In this document: positions 1 through 6,121 of the stretch, piece by piece
Layout of the letters: every line of letters begins with the position of its first letter
How positions within the stretch are numbered: the first letter of the stretch is position 1
NCBI GenBank assembly: GCA_000447185.1
Contig: KE646853.1
Span: 3,147 to 19,676 of the forward strand
Length of the DNA stretch: 16,530 bases
Direction of reading: 5' to 3'
Source of the DNA: Vairimorpha apis BRL 01
Lineage: Eukaryota > Microsporidia > Nosematidae
Notes under the pieces: generated by a model
What the model saw: only the letters and a program-made list of their open reading frames with translations
What the model was told of the DNA's origin: nothing
Database searches by the model: none
Program-made: the position numbers and the translations under genes

Positions 1-1062
1 ATCAGAGGAAACTTTGGAAAAATTGTACTTTATTACCCAGAATTGCAAGAAGCAATTGAAGAATTGTGTATTTTAGAAAACAAATTAAGAAAGAAAAAAA
101 TAAATCTTCAAACATATGAAATATTACATTGTGAATGGAAAAATAAATATGGTGATATGTTACCTAAAAAGATTAAAGAAATAGTCTGTGGTGAAAAAGT
201 TGTTTTTAATGAACATTGGACGGAAATTTTATGCTATAAATTAGCATATAAAAATGATAATTTTTCTATTATAAAATTTATTAAAGATATTGATGTTGAT
301 TTAAACGATGAAATTTACTTTATATTGTCCAATCAATATGAAGAATTGTCGAAAAAAACATCTTTATGGTTAAAACTAGTTTTAAATTTTATATTTTTTA
401 AATCTCGAATTCATGTTTATGAATGCATAACTGACATTGCAACTTATTTATATGATTGTGATTGGCATGTTGCTTTAGAATATTTTTCTTTTACTCTATT
501 TTCCGATTTTTATTTTAGAAAAATATGTGAAAAAGTCGAAATGAATCCTGTTATTTTTGATTATCTAATAAGATATAGTAAAAGAAATGGAATAAATTCA
601 GATAGTTTATGTAAAGCATATTCAAAATATTTAATTAATAAAAAAGATTATGAAAATTTACTTTCATTAGTAACTACCGTAGAAATTCCAGAATTAAACA
701 AAAATAGAGATTTTATTGAATATTTAATTAAAAATATAGAGCATTTAAAAATATTTGATGTTGATTTTTTTAATAAAACTGTTTTAGGTAGATTTTTATA
801 CTTATATATAAACTTGATTGTAAAAAATAATTCTCTTAAATCACATGAATTAGATGAACTATTTGATATTGAAATAACTAATCAATTTATTACTAATATT
901 ATGGACAATTTAATTCATAAAAAAAATGTTGATGAGAAAATATTAATTAAGTTTCTCAATTATATGAATAATTTTCAAAAAGATTTAAATTTGAAAGATG
1001 ATATAATTGCTGAATATAAAAAAAGTTTAATTTATAAACTTCATGATATAATTTCTTTGTGA
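1..1062 (+). CDS. Nup85-like nucleoporin, C-terminal part (5' end outside window)
   Basis: The frame is open from base 1 to the TGA at 1060-1062, so this is the last 353 residues of a longer protein; the first in-frame ATG is internal, so the start lies upstream of the window. The protein is almost entirely predicted helix with no catalytic motif, signal peptide or clear membrane segment. A central stretch (about 453-660, containing DWHVALEYF and then LCKAYSKYLINKKDYENLLSL) resembles in order and spacing the Nup85 segment where a WGVALDYL-type helix is followed by short helical pairs. Nup85 is an ACE1-fold scaffold of the Y-shaped Nup84/Nup107 subcomplex of the nuclear pore. The family call is an inference from remembered patterns; another helical-solenoid scaffold (Sec31-like or vesicle-coat protein) is possible. 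No gene follows on this strand for several kilobases. Confidence 0.45.
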   Translation: MRGNFGKIVLYYPELQEAIEELCILENKLRKKKINLQTYEILHCEWKNKYGDMLPKKIKEIVCGEKVVFNEHWTEILCYKLAYKNDNFSIIKFIKDIDVDLNDEIYFILSNQYEELSKKTSLWLKLVLNFIFFKSRIHVYECITDIATYLYDCDWHVALEYFSFTLFSDFYFRKICEKVEMNPVIFDYLIRYSKRNGINSDSLCKAYSKYLINKKDYENLLSLVTTVEIPELNKNRDFIEYLIKNIEHLKIFDVDFFNKTVLGRFLYLYINLIVKNNSLKSHELDELFDIEITNQFITNIMDNLIHKKNVDEKILIKFLNYMNNFQKDLNLKDDIIAEYKKSLIYKLHDIISL

Positions 1063-2339
1063 TAGGTTGTTATGAGATTTTAAATAATTATAAAACTTTT
1101 AAATAAAAATATAAATTAATTAAATAATTAATAAATGTTTTTTGTATTGATTTTATTTATAAATCAAATTTTTATAATTACGATTAAATTTGATAAATAT
1201 ATCTAAAATATTATATTTTTTAACATATATAAAATAAAAAAGAAATATTATATTTTAGTTGTTTTTTAAATAAGAATGAATCTTAATTTTAATTGTTACT
1301 TAAATTCCAGATATATATTGTCGATTAATCTTAAAACAAATTTCATGCATTATTTATAATAATTTTACTTTAATTGTTTAAATTAAATAAATTAATTAAA
1401 ATTTGTTCTATATAATGTAAAAAGTAATTTAAAACAAATATAAAAATTTTATGAATGTTTTTATTTAAAATAATTTAAAAATTTGATGGAATAAAATTAA
1501 CAGGAATTATATTATAAAAATTTAAAATATGTATTTATATTATTAACAATTAAAAATTTATTAAATTTTTCTAAATAGCAAAGTTTATGTTTGACTTTAT
1601 TTTAAATTTTATTTCAAAATATAGCTTTTTTGAATGTATTTAATATTATTAAACAATTAAAAAATAAATTAAAATTAAAACTAAATAATATTTATTTTCT
1701 TTAATATATCTAAAAGAAATTTAAAATTTATATAATTCAAAAAAAATTATTTTATCTTTTTTTACTACACTATAAAATTTCATGTTAGTTGGAATTTATT
1801 ACACAATTTTTATATAATAACTATAATTAATTCTTAAAATATTTTAATTTATTAACATATAAATTGATCATATAATATAAATTTGCAATTTTAATAATTT
1901 TTAAATTAGAAATCAATAATATTTTATTTAACATCAAAGACATTTTATTATTTAAATTTAACATAAATTTTCTATTGATACAATTTTAATGAAAAAAGAT
2001 TTAAGCCTAATATTTCTATTGACAAAATATATTTAAATAAATTGATTATATAAAAAAATATTGATACTTTCAAATTATTAATCTTATCTAATGTTAAAAT
2101 TTAAAATAAATCTCAAAAATTATTACATTTGTGTTTATTTTAAATTTTGTATTGTTAGAAATAAAAATAAATTCAAAACTTGAATTTTATTATAACTACA
2201 AATAAATTTATATTAAATCTTCAGTTTTAAATAAAAAATTTTCACAAATAAAGCTTCTATGAGTAAAATTTTTATTATATACTTATATATCACATGTAAA
2301 CAAAACGTATATTAAAAAAAATAAATAAAACAATACAAA
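1063..2339. other. AT-rich gene-free stretch
   Basis: About 1.28 kb made almost only of short A and T runs with stops in all frames. I see no tRNA, snRNA, coherent ORF or long repeat, and no CCC/GGG triplet of the kind that marks gene starts here. It separates the end of a plus-strand gene from the 3' end of a minus-strand cluster, so it holds two convergent 3' ends and no evident promoter. Confidence 0.7.
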
Positions 2340-2534
2340 TTATTCTTTAATAATATTTATAAATTCATTATATAGTGCAAATGCTTTCGAGACTCTATCA
2401 GATATATTTTCACTATATTTTATAACATCTTCTAAATTTTTAAGTCCAAAAAGCAATTTTTTTAGTTGAATATTAATTTCAGTAGAGTCTTCAACAAGTT
2501 TTTTTAGCTTTATATTTTTATTTTTATCGCACAT
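2340..2534 (-). CDS. Small helical protein, 64 aa; Dad2-like at best
   Basis: The frame can be read from a TTG at 2543, but the likely start is the ATG at 2534, which follows a CCC triplet by two bases as at other genes here. The product is lysine-rich at the N terminus (MCDKNKNIKLKKL) and then one or two amphipathic helices with hydrophobic spacing typical of a coiled coil; there is no membrane segment or signal. The arrangement of a QLKKLLFGLKNLE helix followed by ISDRVSKAF-LYNEFINII is reminiscent of Dad2, a small DASH/Dam1 kinetochore-ring subunit, but only at pattern level. It lies 13 bp downstream of the Yju2-like gene on the same strand. That it is a real gene is likely; the Dad2 idea is weak. 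Confidence 0.6.
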   Translation of the reverse strand: MCDKNKNIKLKKLVEDSTEINIQLKKLLFGLKNLEDVIKYSENISDRVSKAFALYNEFINIIKE

Positions 2535-2536
2535 AT

Positions 2537-2539
2537 GGG
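2537..2539 (-). promoter_or_regulatory. CCC start-proximal motif of the 64-aa gene
   Basis: On the minus strand the sequence is ACCCAT then ATG: CCC two bases before the start, inside the 13-bp gap between two genes. It fixes the start at 2534 rather than the upstream TTG. Confidence 0.6.
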
Positions 2540-2547
2540 TCAAAATA

Positions 2548-2904
2548 TTATTTGAATTTTTTTTCTAACTCGTATAACTTTTCAATATCTTTCTTAAGCT
2601 TGTTTAAATCGACAAATTTTTCATTTTGATTCACTATAATTTCTTCAAATTTTATACAATTATCCTCAGTTACATATTCTCCATTTTTAGGATCTGTTTT
2701 TATACTTAATTTTATTTTACATTTTCTACATTTAAAAATAAATCTATAAATTTTTATTCCACAATAATCTTCATCTTTTATTATTTCTTGCTTCGAATTA
2801 TGTCTCTTATTTTTATATGTATAATCACCACAATTTGTGCATTTAATTGTAAATGGTGTACAAAATCTTGTATTAATCTTATTTTTAATTTTTGTACATT
2901 TCAT
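2548..2904 (-). CDS. YJU2: Yju2/CWC16 (CCDC94-like) splicing factor
   Basis: This 118-aa protein matches the conserved core of the Yju2/CWC16 family, step-one splicing factors that join the activated spliceosome near the branch helix and promote branching. Visible are FTIKCTNCGDYTYKNKRHNS (about residues 18-37), a second CxxC in FKCRKC (57-62), and IKTDPKNGEYV (68-78). Cysteines 22, 25, 59 and 62 should bind one zinc ion. Relatives are two to three times longer. Here the tail after the core is a short lysine/glutamate-rich helix, and the usual N-terminal KYYPPDFDP-type segment is missing. The CCC motif 9 nt before the ATG argues that 2904 is the true start and the short N terminus is real. 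It acts with U6 and the Sm protein, both also encoded in this window. Confidence 0.85.
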   Translation of the reverse strand: MKCTKIKNKINTRFCTPFTIKCTNCGDYTYKNKRHNSKQEIIKDEDYCGIKIYRFIFKCRKCKIKLSIKTDPKNGEYVTEDNCIKFEEIIVNQNEKFVDLNKLKKDIEKLYELEKKFK

Positions 2905-2913
2905 CTATTAAAA

Positions 2914-2916
2914 GGG
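2914..2916 (-). promoter_or_regulatory. CCC start-proximal motif of the Yju2-like gene
   Basis: The minus strand reads TACCCTTTTAATAG then ATG, so CCC lies 9 nt before the start. It is the only C/G triplet in the gap to the zinc-finger gene. Confidence 0.6.
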
Positions 2917-3035
2917 TAGTTTATTTAAGATAAAAAAAATATAAGCTAATATCTTTTTATGTTTTAACTACAATAAAAAACATTTATATTAAAAATACAA
3001 ACTATAACTTAAAATTTTATTTTTTTTATTCTAAA

Positions 3036-3866
3036 TCAATCAAATTTTTCATTTGATCTATAACAATTTCTAAATTTAATACTTGAATGAACAGATGAAA
3101 TATTATGAATTCTAAAATGTTGAGACAAATTGTCCGATCTAGAAAAAGCTTTTAAACATCCAGGGAAAGGACATTTATATGGTTTTTCTCCGGTATGTCT
3201 CTTCATATGTCTTTTTAAATGTTCTAATCTTTTAAAAGCACTTAAACACTCTGGTTCTTTACAAACAAATGGTCTTTCTTTTAAGTTTACTCTTTCTACT
3301 TGTGATTTTCTTCCTCTTCCTCTATATTTATTTATGGGTATAATGGTTTCATTAATATCTACAAAATTGTTTGATTTATACATGTTAGACATGATATCAT
3401 CTATACGAGTTTCTTGAACAGTACTTTTTTTATCTGGAATGAATGGAAAATTGTTTTTAATTCTAAAGAAGGTTGTATATCAATGGATTGAAATATTTTT
3501 TCATCTTCATTTTTTTTATAATCATTTATTTTTTACTTACTAATGTATATATATTTTCATTAAGTTCCTCTACTTTACATAATTCTAATGTTTGATAATT
3601 AAACTCGCTACACATATCATCTAATTTGTAGATTGTTAGCATTTCTCTAATAAAAGTTAAAATGTCAAATTCTATTGAAGCATTGAAAAAAAAAGAAAAA
3701 GAAAAGTTAAATCCGCAATTGGAATGTAAATTATATTTTGCAAAAAATATAATCTAATAATCATTTTCGAATCTCCTAATTTAATTTCATTTAGTTTAAG
3801 TTCAGGGTTTATTTGATTGCAAATTTCTTTTAATTCTGCTTCAAATGAAAAATTATTGTGTTTCAT
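3036..3866 (-). CDS. C2H2 zinc-finger transcription factor (Msn2/Mig1-like fingers), three apparent frameshifts
   Basis: The C-terminal open segment (3036-3392) carries two tandem C2H2 fingers: finger 1 at 3195-3263 (C-x4-C, helix [10 protein letters not shown]) and finger 2 at 3105-3173 (C-x4-C, helix [10 protein letters not shown]), joined by a TGEKPY linker and preceded by an AT-hook-like RGRGRKS. The helices match those of fungal Msn2/Msn4, which bind AGGGG; the [12 protein letters not shown] spacing also recalls Mig1/CreA. Coding-like text continues upstream in other frames to an ATG at 3866. The frame changes are each explained by one missing base in an A/T run: plus-strand A6 at 3742-3747, T6 at 3529-3534 and T5 at 3454-3458. 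Repaired, the product would be about 277 aa, with a helical N terminus ([17 protein letters not shown]). A nuclear DNA-binding role is secure; targets are inferred. No CCC precedes this ATG; a GGTGG lies about 14 nt upstream. Confidence 0.8.
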
Positions 3867-4105
3867 TCTCAACTTAAATTACCACCAATTTAAAATAATA
3901 AAACATGAATTAACAAATTAAAAAAAAGGAGAAATATCTATCAAATAAAAAACTACAAATAAAAAAATTTAAAATTATCTTTAGATTATAATAATCAGAA
4001 AAAATTATATGATTCTTTGTAAAAACTAATCATTTAATATTAGATGATTTAATCTCACAGTAAAAAAAATTCTTAAAATATCTTTTTTCTAGAAATAATT
4101 TTATT

Positions 4106-4113
4106 TATAAAAA
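4106..4113 (+). promoter_or_regulatory. Possible TATA box of the U6 gene
   Basis: TATAAAAA lies about 20 nt before the apparent U6 5' end. Fungal U6 genes use an upstream TATA box with TFIIIB and RNA polymerase III, usually near -30. In DNA this AT-rich such a string is common, so support is weak. Confidence 0.25.
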
Positions 4114-4125
4114 AAAGTTAGATTA

Positions 4126-4239
4126 GGGGTATGCTATTAGCATCATATTTTTCTTGAAACACTGAGAAGATTAGCATGACCCCTGCGCAAGGACGGCATG
4201 TTTATTTTGAGAGCGTATCCGAGAGTAGTCTCGGTTTTT
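4126..4239 (+). ncRNA. U6 spliceosomal snRNA
   Basis: The core GAGAAGATTAGCATG (4164-4178) and CCCCTGCGCAAGGA (4180-4193) are nearly identical to U6 of yeast and human. U6 forms the catalytic heart of the spliceosome by pairing with U2 and the 5' splice site. Visible parts are a 5' stem (ATGCT/AGCAT, 4131-4143), the 5'-splice-site box at 4161-4167, the AGC catalytic triad (4173-4175) and the internal stem-loop (about 4175-4200). Two deviations stand out. The box reads ACTGAGA instead of ACAGAGA, and the bulged nucleotide of the stem-loop (yeast U80) is C at 4194. Stem pairing is otherwise kept: CATG with CATG at the base, C4180-G4195, and the C4181/A4193 wobble. The 3' end is followed by a hairpin and five T. 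The exact 5' end is uncertain by a few bases. Confidence 0.95.
4219..4239 (+). terminator. Hairpin plus T5 at the U6 3' end
   Basis: CCGAGA (4219-4224) and TCTCGG (4229-4234) form a perfect 6-bp stem with a GTAG loop, followed directly by TTTTT (4235-4239). The T run alone would stop RNA polymerase III and leave the U tail bound by the LSm2-8 ring. The GC-rich hairpin just before it is not part of the usual U6 structure and may aid termination or protect the 3' end. Confidence 0.75.
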
Positions 4240-4325
4240 ATTTTAATTTTTTAATGATCACATTATATTTATTATGTTTTCTTACATATTTTATTTTTAT
4301 ACTATTTATATTATTTTAATAGCGA

Positions 4326-4460
4326 AATAAAATTATAAATTTCTGTTTTATTAACAGAATTTACAGTAAAATACTTTTCATGAAAATTTATAACATTTTA
4401 ACAAATGAAAAGTATTTTACTGTAAATTCTGTTAATAAAACAGAAATTTATAATTTTATT
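4326..4460. repeat. Perfect 56-bp inverted repeat with 23-nt loop
   Basis: The left arm (4326-4381) and right arm (4405-4460) are exact reverse complements over 56 bp, separated by 23 nt (4382-4404). The match ends abruptly on both outer and inner sides. Each arm also contains a smaller palindrome (CTGTT...AACAG). It starts about 90 bp after the U6 terminator. There is no ORF in it. A transcript across it would fold into a long perfect hairpin; as DNA it could form a cruciform. It may be a MITE-like element, a hairpin RNA source or a recent inverted duplication. Confidence 0.95.
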
Positions 4461-4700
4461 GTTGTTAAGCGTTTATTTAAAAAAATTGCTATTTTCAAAT
4501 CTTTATAATAAAGTAATAAATTAATATGAACTATTTTTAATAGAAGTATTTCTGCAATTAACTTAAATAATTTAAAAAATAATCCGAAATGTATGGATTA
4601 TAAAAAATTTCTATTTTATTAAAAAAATAAAAATAAATTTTAGTTTTATTTTAAATATATATAAATAAATATTTTTATAATTAATGATATATTTATTTAT

Positions 4701-5133
4701 GACAAAATAAAGCGTGAAATCATACTTATTGAAGTCGGTATTACAAGCCAGGATAATTTGTAACAAGTTGAGTTGGAAAAGGTGAAGAAGTACAAATTAA
4801 TATGTAACGAGCTTAAGATGTTGAATAAGGCTTATAAAACTAAAATTATACCATGTGTCATAACATGGGACGGTGTGGTGACTAAATACCACAAGAAGTA
4901 TTTACAGCAAATGCAAATCAGCCCAAATATAGAGGCAATACATTTAATCAAGGGTAGTGAAGAAAACTCTGGAAACTATATATTTTGAGCAACGTAGAAG
5001 TATTGACGACGGTCTCGATAAAGAGGACATTATAATGTGTGCTATAGAGAACTTGACAAATCTTGCCCAACAAGAGGTGTAACTGAAGTACGACAAACAA
5101 ATAATTTTATAGTATAATGAGCTCAGCAAATAA
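4701..5133 (+). pseudogene. Decayed C-terminal end of a non-LTR retrotransposon reverse transcriptase (RLE region)
   Basis: Read from 4701, the frame gives KREIILIEVGITSQDNL, a stop at 4761-4763, then EKVKKYKLICNELKMLNKAY and KTKIIPCVITWDGVVTKYHK. The IEVGIT followed by EKxxKY pattern is the restriction-like-endonuclease tail of R2/CRE-type non-LTR reverse transcriptases, common as multicopy elements in Microsporidia. Around 4930 the recognisable text moves to the +1 frame (SRVVKKTLE-IYFEQRRS, then DEDIIM-like acidic text) with stops at about 4942, 5080 and 5110, running out near 5133. The polymerase and N-terminal domains are absent, so this is a 5'-truncated, frameshifted dead copy. Base content differs sharply from its surroundings: 20 of 60 bases are G/C at 4701-4760 against 1 of 60 at 4621-4680. 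Confidence 0.7.
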
Positions 5134-6110
5134 ACATTATTATTATAATTAATTATAAATCATTTTTTAAGAAACATGTTTAAATAACAATTAATTTATA
5201 TTATTTAGTTTTATTTTGTATCATAATTGTATGTAAAATTATTTATTTTTTAAAATTATATTAACAAAAATTAAATGTTATTTACTGTATATATTTAATT
5301 TTTTAGTAAAATAATAATTTAATTTACTTTATATATAAATGTTTGTTAAATTTAAAGATTTTTTATTTTATGTATATTTATATCATATTATTAGAAATGT
5401 AAAATTATATAATTAAGATAATTTTGAAATTTTTTATGTCTAAAAAACTTATTTGAACTTAATAATGATTTTTTTAATATAATTAATAAATTAACATATA
5501 AAGATAAAAATTAAAGATTTTTTTATTTCTATATTTAAAATATTTGTAAATAAAAATATATCAATTTAACTTTAATAGTTTATAAAAGTTTTAATTAGAA
5601 AAAAACTTTATTTTTTTTAATTTTTTTTACTGTGATTTGTAAAAAATTTATTATTATATTAAATAACAAAAATATATAAAGTATAAATGGTGTAAATATT
5701 TGTATTTTTTTTTAAAAACCTATATTTATGAATTAAATAAATTTCATTTAAATGTAAATTTATTTAAAATAATGATCTTGTAATTTTTTAGCACGTAATT
5801 GGTATATCATTAATGTATTTAAAAAAAATTAAATCATTAACGTACCTATGTATACAAATATTTTTTACAATAATGTAATTTGTAAATTGTCTTTACATTA
5901 ATAATAAAAAAATTAAAACAGATTGATTTTGTAATTGATAAATAAAATCAACATTTAAAATAACGTTTTTTTTATTGATAGATATTTAACTTCTTATTAA
6001 TATAAATAATGTTGAAAAAATTTTAACAAAAAAAATTATAAAATGAAATTAAAGTTTGAGTAGTGAAAAACATTTATAATTTTTATAAATTTTAATATCA
6101 CATATTAAAA
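5134..6110. other. AT-rich gene-free stretch
   Basis: Nearly 1 kb of A/T runs between the retrotransposon relic and the arginyl-tRNA synthetase gene. I see no coherent ORF or RNA gene. A weak imperfect hairpin (about 5801-5846) is the only local structure. No C/G triplet occurs until the CCC at 6115. Confidence 0.65.
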
Positions 6111-6114
6111 AATA

Positions 6115-6117
6115 CCC
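6115..6117 (+). promoter_or_regulatory. CCC start-proximal motif of the ArgRS gene
   Basis: The sequence ATACCCTCAA directly precedes the ATG at 6122, with CCC four bases from the start after about 1 kb of upstream DNA without a C/G triplet. Confidence 0.65.
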
Positions 6118-6121
6118 TCAA

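Noticed and set aside
1063..2339. Search for tRNA, other snRNA, CRISPR or tandem repeats in the long AT-rich gaps
   Set aside because: No cloverleaf with a GTTCRA-type arm, no U2/U4/U5 core and no regularly spaced repeat was seen. Short A/T similarities between gaps are expected from composition.
3130..3417. 95-codon plus-strand ORF
   Set aside because: It is the antisense of the zinc-finger region, whose minus-strand reading has two full C2H2 fingers. It has no CCC start motif or recognisable content.
3463..3540. Possible 78-nt intron (GTAAGT ... CTTTAG on the minus strand) in the zinc-finger gene
   Set aside because: Removing it joins TTA to AATTAA and gives an immediate stop. The segment also reads as ordinary protein ([13 protein letters not shown]) once a base is added to the T6 run.
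4944..5129. 61-codon minus-strand ORF
   Set aside because: Antisense of the retrotransposon relic, where plus-strand text is recognisable; no start motif.
5801..5846. Imperfect hairpin (GGTATATCATTAATG with CATTAACGTACC)
   Set aside because: Short, mismatched and expected by chance in DNA of this composition; no adjoining feature gives it meaning.
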